This document shows positions 26,879 through 35,886 of a DNA stretch of 64,000 nt, one piece after another. The position numbers were made by a program, and so were the translations under genes. How positions within the stretch are numbered: the first letter of the stretch is position 1; each line of letters starts with the position of its first letter. Origin of the DNA: Paenibacillus alkalitolerans (lineage in GTDB: Bacteria > Bacillota > Bacilli > Paenibacillales > YIM-B00363); the NCBI RefSeq assembly GCF_016482785.1, contig NZ_JAEMXM010000002.1:248001-312000 (forward strand). Direction: 5' to 3'. The notes below the pieces were generated by a model. That model worked only from the letters and a program-made list of their open reading frames with translations, was not told the DNA's origin and searched no databases.

Positions 26879-28423
26879 TCACTCTCCTAACAGGTCCATG
26901 TATTCTTGAATAATTTCTTCACGATCCACATTAGATTTTGCTCGTCTCCATCGGTCATCCGACTTAGCGAGGTTTATTGCTTCTTGTCTCAATTCTCCGC
27001 TGTTATCTTGTGGTGTAAATCCTTGAGCCGTTCTGACAAACGCGTCATACCCTTCGCGTCCAAGATTGGCGGCAATATCAGCGGCGTTAAGGTTTAGATA
27101 CTCCTGTATATCTTCCGGAGTCGCGCCGTTTTGCCTTAGTACGCTCAATTGATTCATAAGATTGGATTCGTATGCGGTTTGCGGGTTCCCACCGCCCATC
27201 ATATCGATTTCTTTCTTAAGCTTCTCAACTTGTAGCCTGTCGTACTCTGCTTCTGCCGCTGTTTGTGGCGGTCTTGCACCTATGTTTGCAATTTGCTTTT
27301 TGAGTTGTTCGAGTTTCAATTTTTGTTCTTGTGGCATGAATTCCGCTTCCATCTGTGCCACTTGAAGTTCCAAATCTTTAAGAAGATTAGTGCGGGATTG
27401 CGGGTCAAGCAATTCATTGATACTGATTTCGCTGATCTGAGTTTGTAGGTCGTTCAACTTTCCGGCTTGTGTGAATGTTCCATCAGGCAGCTTTCCGGTG
27501 TCTGCAACCGTGTCGCGCAAACGATCGTATTCTGTCTGCTCTCTCGTATCAAATGTTTGTTGTTGATTATACAGAGGCGACAATGCAGCGATCATGTTAT
27601 TAAACTGTTGCTGTCTTTGCGCCTGTTCCTGTGCAATAATCTGCGGCACTACTTGCGTCATAAGGTACTCTTGTTGGTCCCCTGCTATCCCCGCAACACG
27701 TTCTCCTAATCCGGTAGAACGTCCAAACCCTGCCGAACCATATGCCTCTTGTGCGGCCCTGGTCTGTGAGTGTTGAGCTCGTTCTGATTGAGCTTGTGCC
27801 GCTCTGAATGCATCCGTTGAATAGGGATCGATAGGTGTTTGATTGTTCATTTGATTCATGATGGCCGTGATCATGTCATTAATTTGCTGATCGGCAGGAT
27901 TTACCCGGTCGTCTAATCTTCCGCCGCCGATGGTGTTGAGTTTGCTTAACCAGTCCTGAGCGCTTTGTATACGCCCCTGGTCGCCCATCGCTTGGTAAAC
28001 GCCTAATGCTTGGTTAGCGCGTTCCCATTCGGATTTGAGTGCGTTAGGGTTAGAGGCGTAAAATGCAAACCTGTCAGGCGTGCTCATGCCCTGTTCTGCG
28101 GACTGGAATATGCCGCCCTGGTATGAGTTGGTTTGAAGCGGTTGTATTTGATTAGGTTGCCCGCTTTGCCATTGGGCACCGTCTGCGCCAGTTTTTTGCG
28201 GTTGTACGAATTGCGGTTGACTTTGAGGCTGATTAAACCTCGAATAGGCATCATTGAAACTATTGGCATCCGTATACGTTGTGCCCATATAGTTCTTTCC
28301 CGGTTTCATAAATGGCTTGTTGTCCACCGTTACGGAGCCTGAGGCATTGTCGTATCCGATTCGGTCATTGGTTATGCCCTTACTGTTTAATAAGTCCCGA
28401 ACTTTTTGGTCATAAACGGCCAT
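26879..28423 (-). CDS. Gln-rich virion protein, probable second ejection protein, 514 aa
   Basis: I use the ATG at 28423, which has GGAGGTG seven bases upstream. The protein is rich in Gln, Asn and Ala throughout (QQQFNNMIAALSPLYNQQQ) and mainly helical, as are many P22- and T7-like internal proteins. The first 60 residues form a compact domain (LLNSKGITNDRIGYDNASG). It is followed at four bases by the 1,269-residue protein. The role is inferred from position. Confidence 0.55.
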   Translation of the reverse strand: MAVYDQKVRDLLNSKGITNDRIGYDNASGSVTVDNKPFMKPGKNYMGTTYTDANSFNDAYSRFNQPQSQPQFVQPQKTGADGAQWQSGQPNQIQPLQTNSYQGGIFQSAEQGMSTPDRFAFYASNPNALKSEWERANQALGVYQAMGDQGRIQSAQDWLSKLNTIGGGRLDDRVNPADQQINDMITAIMNQMNNQTPIDPYSTDAFRAAQAQSERAQHSQTRAAQEAYGSAGFGRSTGLGERVAGIAGDQQEYLMTQVVPQIIAQEQAQRQQQFNNMIAALSPLYNQQQTFDTREQTEYDRLRDTVADTGKLPDGTFTQAGKLNDLQTQISEISINELLDPQSRTNLLKDLELQVAQMEAEFMPQEQKLKLEQLKKQIANIGARPPQTAAEAEYDRLQVEKLKKEIDMMGGGNPQTAYESNLMNQLSVLRQNGATPEDIQEYLNLNAADIAANLGREGYDAFVRTAQGFTPQDNSGELRQEAINLAKSDDRWRRAKSNVDREEIIQEYMDLLGE

Positions 28424-28427
28424 GTTT

Positions 28428-28769
28428 TCACCTCCGAGGTGCTTTTTTCTCCAACTCAGCAATTCGTTTCTCCAATTCTTCTAATGCCTCTTGAAGCGTT
28501 TGTTCCGTATGATAATTACGGATGTACTGCCAATCGGGAACAATCAATTCGTCATCAGCCCATAGCCGGATGGAACCGAATGTGGAGATTTCCATGTCTG
28601 TGGCCGTGTCGGTTGTAACTGCGAACTTATCCAGGTTGTCGAAGTACCCCAAGTGGAAGTTCTTCTTGCCATCTTGGAAGTGGAGAAGCTTATCAGCCTC
28701 ACTCGCAAACACATGCGTTGATGTGGCCAAAATAATACCTACGATTGCCCCGATTATAAATTTTTTCAC
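28428..28769 (-). CDS. Secreted copy of a tail-fibre domain, 113 aa
   Basis: I use the GTG at 28769, eight bases after GGAGGG, because it directly opens a signal peptide (VKKFIIGAIVGIILATSTHVFA). The mature part matches residues about 150-225 of the tail-fibre protein encoded just upstream: NFHLGYFDNLDKFAV versus DFYVGYFPSVGAFAI, and VPDWQYI...TLQEAL versus VPDWLYV...TLQAAL. It then ends in a short coiled coil (ALEELEKRIAELEKK). A secreted decoy or a virion-surface part are both possible. Confidence 0.68.
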   Translation of the reverse strand: MKKFIIGAIVGIILATSTHVFASEADKLLHFQDGKKNFHLGYFDNLDKFAVTTDTATDMEISTFGSIRLWADDELIVPDWQYIRNYHTEQTLQEALEELEKRIAELEKKAPRR

Positions 28770-28785
28770 AGATATACCCTCCAAT

Positions 28786-29586
28786 TTAATTTTGTGTGTG
28801 GGAATGTGATCCGCTTGCCGACCACAACTGCAATCCGAGTTGATTTCCTGCACTATCGTAAGTCATTATATACCTTCCTGTTGTGATGCCATGATTATGA
28901 TCTCCGATAGTGCTTGTAGATGCTCCCTTTACAGCTTTTGAATCTAACGCAGCTTGCAGTGTCTGGTTTGTGACTTTATTTGCTACATACAGCCAATCCG
29001 GGACTTTCAGCAAGCCGTCCGCGTTAAGTTGGATGTCGCTGTTCGAGTTGATCTGAATCGGTCCTCCGTTTACCCCATCGATGGCAAATGCACCAACGCT
29101 CGGAAAGTATCCGACATAAAAGTCCCGCGTGCCATCGTGAAAATTAATAACGGGAAAACCCGTCAAATATTCGGGGTTAAATTCAATCCAGGTATCGGCA
29201 TCATAAAGAATCTTGATCCTGTTTCCAGTCATTTCTATACGTGGATTCGTTGCCGAAGTTCGTATGATTCCGCCTGTAATTGTCCCGTCTTCCGCTGTAA
29301 CGTTTCCGTTCAAGTCCACACGGAAGGTGTTTTTTGTCCCATTATTGACAGTGATTCCGTTAGAATCGATTGTAATGTAACCGCCATTGTTTATATTAAG
29401 CTTTACCGTCACTTTTCCGGCGTTAAGCGTTCCGGCATCGACATGATCGGCGGTCAATGAGACCACGTTCAGGGAGTCCAGGTTGAGAAGTGTATTCGTC
29501 AACTCCGCAACCAACTCGTTAATTTTACTCTCTATTTCGCTAAATGTCGGTTTGGGAGGCAAATTATTTAAACTAGGTACCGGCAT
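28786..29586 (-). CDS. Tail fibre / receptor-binding protein, 266 aa
   Basis: After a coiled-coil start (FSEIESKINELVAELTNTLL) the protein shows beta-structure typical of fibre shafts (VDAGTLNAGKVTVKLNINNG; GNVTAEDGTITGGII). A domain near residues 150-225 is shared with the next gene downstream. The C-terminus ends in GSHSHTQN after a DHNHGITTG segment, a His-rich metal-binding pattern seen at fibre tips. AAGGAGGG precedes the ATG. It likely binds the host wall. Confidence 0.68.
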   Translation of the reverse strand: MPVPSLNNLPPKPTFSEIESKINELVAELTNTLLNLDSLNVVSLTADHVDAGTLNAGKVTVKLNINNGGYITIDSNGITVNNGTKNTFRVDLNGNVTAEDGTITGGIIRTSATNPRIEMTGNRIKILYDADTWIEFNPEYLTGFPVINFHDGTRDFYVGYFPSVGAFAIDGVNGGPIQINSNSDIQLNADGLLKVPDWLYVANKVTNQTLQAALDSKAVKGASTSTIGDHNHGITTGRYIMTYDSAGNQLGLQLWSASGSHSHTQN

Positions 29587-29597
29587 GGTATCCCTCC

Positions 29598-30995
29598 TTA
29601 ATGTTGCACCGGTTGAGTCCGGAAGTATCTCTGACAGCTATGCAACGTAAATTCACCCGATCCGCTGATCCTAAACCGTATCCAGTTACCCAAGGGGACG
29701 GTGTCAAGCGGAACAATCACGTTGACGTTCTGAGCGGCGCTAGATACAGCCAAACTACTAGTCAGGGTGGTGTAGGTACCCCCTTGGTTAACAGAAGCCT
29801 CTACGGTCAATGTAGTGCCGCTAGGCGCGGTTACTTGGAGATGGAGTTCATAGTATTCTTTTTCCGCTTCCGGTTCGCCCTCGTCAAAATCCTTTGTGAC
29901 CACTTGATAACTCCCAAATGTCGTGCCCTTCACCTTATACGTCTGTCCACCGTCATCTCCCGCATATAACACGTTGTTGAACAACGTTCCGAAGCGGTAT
30001 TCTTCGGTTAGGTTGCTAATGTTCCATGTTTCGTACCGAGGGTCATAGACAAGACGAATATTCGGTTCTGTGTTGCTTCCAGTGACTAAGTTAAGGTAAT
30101 ACCTCAGACCGTCTGTGAAGCCGTTACACTTCGATACATGCGTTTGGTTAATGGAGTCAAGGTAAACCCTTATAGGCTGTCCAATGGCTCTGTATCCGCC
30201 TCCTGCGCCGTAATACACATCATTCGGCCCCAACCAAAATAGATATTGTCCGACTTCGACAATAGTTTTATAAGCGATACACCCGACATCGTTTGAAGTT
30301 TCGACCAATCTATGTGTAACTCTCGAATCCCCTGTATGGAATATGATCCCGAGAGAATCCTTTTTAAATACCCAAATCTTCCCCTCAAATCCCTTAAGTC
30401 CGGTAACATCCCCGCCATTAGGTGTCCATATTTGCACCTGACCGCTATTTTCTGCTGTCGTCCAGTCTGTGGCGTTTTGGAACGCGCAATAGTGGACCGT
30501 ATCCCCCACGGCGATGTACACTCTTCGGTTATCCGCGGCGATGTATTTCCCCTTAGGAGCGTTCGCGGCGTTCAAATCCGCAAGTGCGGTCCCGTTCCAA
30601 TACTTCACGTTGTCCGTGCCATTCGTGAGAATGAGCGCCAATCCGGATACGTCGAAGTTGGTTGCGTCCCAATCGGTATCGGTGAATGTCCCGGCAATAT
30701 CCGTCCATGTGCCGGCGTTGTCGTATTGGAGTTTCGTTCCCACCGCCCGGACCATATGGGTATTGCTAAAGTTGGTTAGTAATCGCGTAATTCCCCCGCC
30801 CGACGCTCCATATGTCGCCCTCTGTTTGGCTGAATAAAGGGCGGGAAACTTATCTGTGTCCCAACCGTAACCGTCAACATACTCATTATCTTTTGCATTA
30901 AAAGAGGGAGTGCCGTTGTTCAGCCCTCCCTCAAACATAAATCGTTGTCTTTTAGGTTGTTGTCTGCGTGATAACGACCACCTTACGGCTACCAT
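29598..30995 (-). CDS. Tail hub / DNA-stabilisation protein, P22 gp10-like
   Basis: The 465-residue protein is beta-rich with repeated blade-like units (NRRVYIAVGDTVHYCAF; GKIWVFKKDSLGIIFHTG; GQYLFWLGPNDVYYGAG), as in the tail accessory proteins that close the portal channel of P22-like phages. I use the ATG at 30995 with GGTGGGTG upstream; this gives a 44-bp overlap with the adaptor gene. It follows the adaptor gene in the order known from P22 (gp4 then gp10). The assignment is from layout and fold-like pattern. Confidence 0.6.
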   Translation of the reverse strand: MVAVRWSLSRRQQPKRQRFMFEGGLNNGTPSFNAKDNEYVDGYGWDTDKFPALYSAKQRATYGASGGGITRLLTNFSNTHMVRAVGTKLQYDNAGTWTDIAGTFTDTDWDATNFDVSGLALILTNGTDNVKYWNGTALADLNAANAPKGKYIAADNRRVYIAVGDTVHYCAFQNATDWTTAENSGQVQIWTPNGGDVTGLKGFEGKIWVFKKDSLGIIFHTGDSRVTHRLVETSNDVGCIAYKTIVEVGQYLFWLGPNDVYYGAGGGYRAIGQPIRVYLDSINQTHVSKCNGFTDGLRYYLNLVTGSNTEPNIRLVYDPRYETWNISNLTEEYRFGTLFNNVLYAGDDGGQTYKVKGTTFGSYQVVTKDFDEGEPEAEKEYYELHLQVTAPSGTTLTVEASVNQGGTYTTLTSSLAVSSAAQNVNVIVPLDTVPLGNWIRFRISGSGEFTLHSCQRYFRTQPVQH

Positions 30996-31641
30996 AGGAA
31001 TCACCCACCTTGTACCCTACATCTATTGGTTGCGGCCATTCTGGCTCATTTAAGCGCATATTCCAAACGATATCATCAAGTTTCGCTTCGCGTTCGCTTA
31101 CGTAGTTGTTACGCATGGCCTCGTCTTTTCGTGCAGCGGCAATTCGTGCAAGTAAGCCGAGTTTTAAAATTTCTTGGTACTTCTTCGGACATGTCGGTTC
31201 GGCTGTAAGATTGGACGTGTTCCATTCTGTGGCTTCTTTGTCCAGGTAGATATATACGTCTCTCCCCGCATTCGCTGTTACCGGACCACCCGGAATGTTG
31301 ATGAAAAAGTTATCTTCTACGATGGTGTACCAATAGGCTTCTTCGTCCGCATAGGTGTTGTCGTCATTGCGTTTAAACGGTAACTGTGTAAATGACGGGT
31401 CCGTGGTGGAATTGTTGCTTTGTATGGATATCGTTTTGATCTTGTCTACTTCTACGCCCGATGGAATCGGATAAAAATATTGGTTCGCTACGATTTCGAA
31501 CGAATATGGAACGGAATCGATCTCAAGGATTTCGAACAGTTCCCGTTCTTCCTCATTAACCCATACAATCTTTTGGGCTGTTGTGTAACTATTTCTATAG
31601 CGTAAATCTACGTCATCAAGGATTTGTTGACGTGTAGCCAT
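30952..31641 (-). CDS. Head-to-tail adaptor, P22 gp4-like
   Basis: The 229-residue protein starts with MATRQQILDDVDLRYRN and contains a long helical part (YQEILKLGLLARIAAARKDEAM) and an aromatic central beta part with YPIPSGV. This is the composition of short-tailed-phage adaptors that bind under the portal. Its place between spike and hub genes supports this. GTAGGTG precedes the ATG. Confidence 0.58.
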   Translation of the reverse strand: MATRQQILDDVDLRYRNSYTTAQKIVWVNEEERELFEILEIDSVPYSFEIVANQYFYPIPSGVEVDKIKTISIQSNNSTTDPSFTQLPFKRNDDNTYADEEAYWYTIVEDNFFINIPGGPVTANAGRDVYIYLDKEATEWNTSNLTAEPTCPKKYQEILKLGLLARIAAARKDEAMRNNYVSEREAKLDDIVWNMRLNEPEWPQPIDVGYKVGDSYGSRKVVVITQTTT

Positions 31642-31659
31642 TGGTTCACCTACTTTCCC

Positions 31660-31685
31660 AAATAAAAAAAGAGCCTTATGGCTCT
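31660..31685 (-). terminator. Terminator of the lipoprotein moron
   Basis: On the minus strand AGAGCC, a four-base loop and GGCTCT are followed by seven T. The stem begins in the stop codon of the lipoprotein gene. Its place inside the late operon would end the moron transcript in the lysogen. Confidence 0.78.
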
Positions 31686-32259
31686 ATGGCTGTACCTCAT
31701 AGTAGACGATCATATGAGCCTCTATATTAATCGCGTCAAAAATATCATCGGAGACGAACGAGCCTTTTTTTGAATCGTACCGGTAAGATTCGTTGTTGGC
31801 GATGAACAACAGTCTGTTTTCCGGTAAAATCAACCCATCAGGGTACTCTAGATGAATCGGCATTTCTGTCGTTCGTGAACCTGTTAATTTGACGTTTAGC
31901 GATAATAAGTTTCGATCCACAGAATGGTTAGCTCGAGATTTTGGAGTCTCAATCTTTTTCACCGCATCGTTTAGATTATTCCCCGGATAGGTTAAAGAGG
32001 CCAATGTTTGTCTTACCAAAGTGTCATCCGGTTTATGATTCGGTTGTGGACCGGCAGTCAAGTACCCTTCAATTTTTTTGATTTTTACAGGTTTTTTTTC
32101 GTTAAATTCAATCCCCCATGTATGACGGCCCAATTCCCAAGATTCGATGCCCCAATGAAATTGTTTTTTGGTTATGGGTTCAGCATTTATGGATGGTCCG
32201 CAACCTACAACCAAAAGAACCGCAAACATTAAAACCGTTACTATAACTCGATTTCTCAT
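31684..32259 (-). CDS. Phage-encoded lipoprotein (moron), 191 aa
   Basis: I use the ATG at 32259 with GGAGG five bases upstream. A signal peptide ends at the lipobox VVGC near residue 20, so the product is anchored outside the host membrane. The rest is a soluble beta-rich domain (FHWGIESWELGRHTWGIEF; MPIHLEYPDGLILPENRLL) that I do not recognise. It carries its own extended -10 promoter and terminator inside the structural operon, the mark of a moron. Lipoproteins of some Gram-positive prophages block DNA entry by related phages; that role is possible here. Confidence 0.72.
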   Translation of the reverse strand: MRNRVIVTVLMFAVLLVVGCGPSINAEPITKKQFHWGIESWELGRHTWGIEFNEKKPVKIKKIEGYLTAGPQPNHKPDDTLVRQTLASLTYPGNNLNDAVKKIETPKSRANHSVDRNLLSLNVKLTGSRTTEMPIHLEYPDGLILPENRLLFIANNESYRYDSKKGSFVSDDIFDAINIEAHMIVYYEVQP

Positions 32260-32290
32260 AAAACCCTCCAATGGTCTAGTATGCATGGTC

Positions 32291-32299
32291 ATTATATCA
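32291..32299 (-). promoter_or_regulatory. Extended -10 promoter of the lipoprotein moron
   Basis: On the minus strand TGATATAAT is a perfect extended -10, 32 bp before the start codon and just after the spike stop codon. No clear -35 is seen. Confidence 0.6.
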
Positions 32300-32311
32300 C
32301 AATTTGGTAGG

Positions 32312-33793
32312 TTATGAGAGTTGTCCGAATGCGATCCAACTAATAATCATTGTGTCGCCCGTTCCCCCGGTGAATTTGGTATCGATGTTTGTTGCATCAG
32401 TAGTTGCAACAATGAGATTTGCACCTGTGTTGGTCACGTTTCTTGCTTGTATATTTAAAAGTTGAACGCCGTCCGAGTTATCGGAAGCCTGTAAAGCAGG
32501 AATAATTCGCGGTAATGTTCCACTGGCAAACGGAACTTTGAACGTAATCGATACCGACTGGGATACAGCGGCAGCAGGTGCTACGGAGGAAGTGCCCATA
32601 TCCATCATCGGGTACCCGTTTACTTTGCTAACGACGCTCTCATTGGCTGTTTTGTTGTTGAAACAGTGGTTTTCCTTGATCTGGTTAAACCCGCTATTGA
32701 CCGTTTCCAAAATACCATATTCTTGTGTACGAGAGGTCCCGGTACGTGTATCAAAGCACAGGTTACCCGCTATTATATTATTTTTAGATGGGAACGAGGC
32801 GCTTTGGTCAGAGAGTCGAATACCTGCACTACCCGCATCGGTACGACCGTTGTCAAAGCAAATGTTATTACTAATAACGCTTGTGGTGGCGGCAACTGTC
32901 GTACTTCCCCAATGGCGTATCCCATCGTTTCCATTACCTTTACAAATGTTTTTCGAAATAACATTCCTTCCGCAACCGTTCGAAAAATCGATCCCGATCA
33001 CTTTGTTTTCACTGCACTGATTATCTGTGCATACGACATCGTTGCAGTTTTGAACGTTTATCCCATAGTCGTTTGAATATAAAACGTTTGATTCTAACGT
33101 GATTTCGTCTGAGTCTGCAATACCGATTCCGTTCATTCTATTTACAGCGATACAGTTAAACGCCTGACTGTTCAAAATACGGCAACGGGAAGAACGTGTC
33201 GATCCTGATGCACCGATCGATAAACCCTTCCTTGTCGGTGATTCAGAAGTTGCATACGGATCCTGAATACTGTCTGCTATGCAACGGATCATGTCCGATT
33301 GCGTGCATCCATGGAAGCGAATCCCGCCTTTGTGCCATCCTCTTACTTTCACATTTTCGACCGCGACTTCGTTGCACAAGTCAAAGTATGCACCTATCAA
33401 ATTATAATCGCCCGGATCATTGCTTAATTCGATGGTCATATTTTTCAATACGATTTGGTTTTTGCTAAGTGCGTAAAAGGCAAAGGTCTGGGCTGCGCCT
33501 GCACTGACTTTGATCGTCGTTTGTTCTATGCCGGCTCCTTCAATGGTGACGTTATTGACAGGGATGGTTAATAAACTGCCTGAACCTTGCAATAGGTATG
33601 TGCCTTTTGGGAAGTATAATCGATCTCCACTTTGTAACCCCGAAAATGTTGTTTGCAATTTCGTTAAGTCGTTTGTTACTCCGTCTGCTGTAGCTCCTTC
33701 TTCTTTGACGTTGATGAGAATGTCACCCCACGTTTTAACGTTGGAGATAGTACTTCCCACTCGCTTGCTGACTAATTCATTTACACTTGGCAT
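32312..33793 (-). CDS. Tailspike with right-handed beta-helix, 493 aa
   Basis: After a head-binding part of about 30 residues comes the pectate-lyase-like start NVKEEGATADGVTNDLTKLQ and YFPKGTYLL, then about 300 residues of parallel beta-helix turns (IVLKNMTIEL; VAVENVKVRG; ITLESNVLYS; CNDVVCTDNQ; NVISKNICKG), and a C-terminal beta domain. Such spikes bind and often cut surface polysaccharide. The catalytic residues cannot be read from sequence. It lies between the head genes and the tail adaptor. Confidence 0.8.
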   Translation of the reverse strand: MPSVNELVSKRVGSTISNVKTWGDILINVKEEGATADGVTNDLTKLQTTFSGLQSGDRLYFPKGTYLLQGSGSLLTIPVNNVTIEGAGIEQTTIKVSAGAAQTFAFYALSKNQIVLKNMTIELSNDPGDYNLIGAYFDLCNEVAVENVKVRGWHKGGIRFHGCTQSDMIRCIADSIQDPYATSESPTRKGLSIGASGSTRSSRCRILNSQAFNCIAVNRMNGIGIADSDEITLESNVLYSNDYGINVQNCNDVVCTDNQCSENKVIGIDFSNGCGRNVISKNICKGNGNDGIRHWGSTTVAATTSVISNNICFDNGRTDAGSAGIRLSDQSASFPSKNNIIAGNLCFDTRTGTSRTQEYGILETVNSGFNQIKENHCFNNKTANESVVSKVNGYPMMDMGTSSVAPAAAVSQSVSITFKVPFASGTLPRIIPALQASDNSDGVQLLNIQARNVTNTGANLIVATTDATNIDTKFTGGTGDTMIISWIAFGQLS

Positions 33794-33805
33794 GTTCTCA
33801 CCGCC

Positions 33806-33967
33806 TTATTTCTGAATAGGCTTTCTTCCTCTGCGTGGAACTGTTTCAGACGGTTTCCCCGCTTGCAGCAATTGCGCAATTTGCTCAAGCAGTTGATTCG
33901 TCCGTTTTTGTTCCGCTAATAATTCATTTTTCCATCGGTTTTCCGGTGTGATCGGGTCAAAGTGCAT
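33806..33967 (-). CDS. Small phage protein, 53 aa
   Basis: The ATG at 33967 follows GGGGTGA. The sequence has a short leucine-heptad helix (ELLAEQKRTNQLLEQIAQLL) and a basic tail (RRGRKP). It is probably a small oligomeric virion or assembly protein. No family is recognised. Confidence 0.5.
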   Translation of the reverse strand: MHFDPITPENRWKNELLAEQKRTNQLLEQIAQLLQAGKPSETVPRRGRKPIQK

Positions 33968-34002
33968 ATTTTCACCCCACATAAAAGAAAAGGGGGAGCA
34001 TC

Positions 34003-34185
34003 TTAGCTCCCCTTGTTCTCCATCTTGCCACTGGCGATGAGTTCCGCGCGCATGGCGTTGAAAAGACTTGCTTTTTCTTTCTCTTCCAACTTCGAGAAAT
34101 TGGCCCAAGTACCGACATACGGCACTTTGGGTGTATTTGACGCTGCCTGACCGTTAATAACCCATTGTGTCCGTTGCTCGCTCAT
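34003..34185 (-). CDS. Small phage protein, 60 aa
   Basis: The ATG overlaps the stop of the upstream gene (TAATG) and follows GAAGGTG. The sequence MSEQRTQWVINGQAA and KEKASLFNAMRAELIA is polar and partly helical. It is coupled to the head protein gene. No family is recognised. Confidence 0.52.
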   Translation of the reverse strand: MSEQRTQWVINGQAASNTPKVPYVGTWANFSKLEEKEKASLFNAMRAELIASGKMENKGS

Positions 34186-34520
34186 TACCGCAACACCTTC
34201 GCCTTCCAAGAACCGCTTGCAAGATCAATGGCTGCCGCCGTTCCGTTTCGAAGAACGATAGTAACCGTATCAGCAGCTGTAACAGAATGCGACATTTGAA
34301 TTCCTTGCAAATCGTAAGGGGGAGCAACTAGGGTGTAGTCCCCCAATGCCGCCCCTGTAACGGTAATCGCAGCGGTTGCCTGTGCCCCCGCCGCTATTGA
34401 AGCCGGGTCAATGGTCGTCGTCCCGTTGAATACTTTTGTAAATAGTGCGGTTTCTGAACCTTTTGCGCCAATTCCGAAGCCACTTTCAGCAGCAACTTGG
34501 CTAAAGTTTGTGTAAGGCAT
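34185..34520 (-). CDS. Head decoration or head-completion protein, 111 aa
   Basis: A small beta-rich protein with Ala/Thr repeats (SIAAGAQATAAITVTGAALG; TAADTVTIVLRNGTAA), directly downstream of the major capsid gene. Short beta-sandwich proteins in this place are often capsid decorations. The role is inferred from position and composition. Confidence 0.5.
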   Translation of the reverse strand: MPYTNFSQVAAESGFGIGAKGSETALFTKVFNGTTTIDPASIAAGAQATAAITVTGAALGDYTLVAPPYDLQGIQMSHSVTAADTVTIVLRNGTAAAIDLASGSWKAKVLR

Positions 34521-34532
34521 TCAAAACCCTCC

Positions 34533-35423
34533 TTATACGCCCGTCGACCCGACTAAATGTCTCCAATTCGTAATCTCGTTTGCATGACGGAAATAACCGT
34601 CCCAAGACTGCGAGCCGTTCGGGTTCATGTATTGGCGCTTTTTAAACTCCGGTTGCACTCTCCAAATGTGGTTCAACTGATGACGGTTACCGCAGATGAA
34701 CCAACGAACGGTAGTGTACTGGTCCCAGAAGTCCGAAACAACCAATTCAAGATTCGGCAGCACATTCTTGTCGTTGTTCGCCGTGCCGGTTTGCAAAGCA
34801 GATTGCAGGATTGACGCAGCAGTGAATTGCAGCGATTGCGGAACAACCAACTTCGACGGACGAGAAGAAATCTTTTTGCCGCCTTCATCCTCCTGCTTAC
34901 GGAACAAAATGATTGCATCTTTCAGCGTCGTATCAGATAATGCGCCGGTTGTCAGGTTGTCTTGTGTACCGCCGCCGTCTCCATGGTTCGGATGGTCGTT
35001 GGCAAATGCAGCTTTTCCGTCATAGAACGTGGAGTCATACAAATCTTGTAGGAAAGATGCACACTCTTGTTCCACCGCTTCACGTCCGCCGTGACCCGCA
35101 TCCTTCGCCATGTCCTGAACTTCGTTATATTTCGCATCGTCGATTTGTTCGCGGGACATGATGACTTCAACTGCAAACGGTTCGTAGTTGGTGACAATCA
35201 ACGGCCCTTGCTTGAAACGCTGCTGATCGGCGTTCGCCAATTCCGCTTTGCTTGTCCATCGGCTCATGCCGGCAAGGATTTGAGTGGTGTTGTTGTGGCT
35301 GTCGCCCGTTTTGCTGTTGAAAATGCGGGACCACTGTTCCGGCTCTTCGTCCCACCCCTCAAAGAATGCCATGTCAATTTTTCGGGTATATAGATTGTTA
35401 AATTGTCCTGTGTTCATAGTCAT
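34533..35423 (-). CDS. Major capsid protein, 296 aa
   Basis: Lies directly after the scaffold and a small head protein and is the expected size for an HK97-fold capsid protein. Typical parts are the E-loop-like start with FEGWDEEPEQWSRIFN, a long spine helix region (GGREAVEQECASFLQDLYDS), and the late P-domain beta strands with VVPQSLQFTAASILQSAL. It carries no large N-terminal delta domain, in line with a separate scaffold gene. Confidence 0.75.
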   Translation of the reverse strand: MTMNTGQFNNLYTRKIDMAFFEGWDEEPEQWSRIFNSKTGDSHNNTTQILAGMSRWTSKAELANADQQRFKQGPLIVTNYEPFAVEVIMSREQIDDAKYNEVQDMAKDAGHGGREAVEQECASFLQDLYDSTFYDGKAAFANDHPNHGDGGGTQDNLTTGALSDTTLKDAIILFRKQEDEGGKKISSRPSKLVVPQSLQFTAASILQSALQTGTANNDKNVLPNLELVVSDFWDQYTTVRWFICGNRHQLNHIWRVQPEFKKRQYMNPNGSQSWDGYFRHANEITNWRHLVGSTGV

Positions 35424-35440
35424 TTAAGTTCACTCTCCCT

Positions 35441-35875
35441 TTACAGTAGTACGAGATTCGCACGGTTGATTACGACATCTGCTGTATCCTCTGTGTTGTC
35501 GAATCCAACGACAAAACACATACCACCCGTGGTATCGTCCAGGTTGATTGTCTTTTCGTCGGACAAGTCAAACGCAGTGCCGTACAAATCGGCATTGGCG
35601 AGAGACGTTTTGGTTGTGCCCGTGTAATCGATGCGAATCACCGCATCCGCAATCAATTGAACCAATACCGTATCGTCGTCATCCACACTCGCGCCGGTAG
35701 TTACGGCTTCCAATGCAATACCGATGATTGTTGTGGATGCTGCTACAGCGGTGGAGGCGCGTCCACTTGCTACCTGCAACAGGTCGCCTTCTTCAATCGT
35801 TTGGCTTGCGGCGACCAAAACTTTCATGGTGATCGGCTGATTGTAGCCGGATAGCGATTTGATATATCGTGCCAT
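35441..35875 (-). CDS. Small head protein (DUF2190-like), 144 aa
   Basis: The protein is acidic, beta-rich and lies between scaffold and capsid genes. The segment ASQTIEEGDLLQVASG, then IIGIALEAVTTG, resembles DUF2190-type or lambda-gpD-like decorative head proteins in which a short beta motif (EGDLV...VGVA) is typical. The assignment is tentative. Confidence 0.55.
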   Translation of the reverse strand: MARYIKSLSGYNQPITMKVLVAASQTIEEGDLLQVASGRASTAVAASTTIIGIALEAVTTGASVDDDDTVLVQLIADAVIRIDYTGTTKTSLANADLYGTAFDLSDEKTINLDDTTGGMCFVVGFDNTEDTADVVINRANLVLL

Positions 35876-35886
35876 TCAAATTCCTC

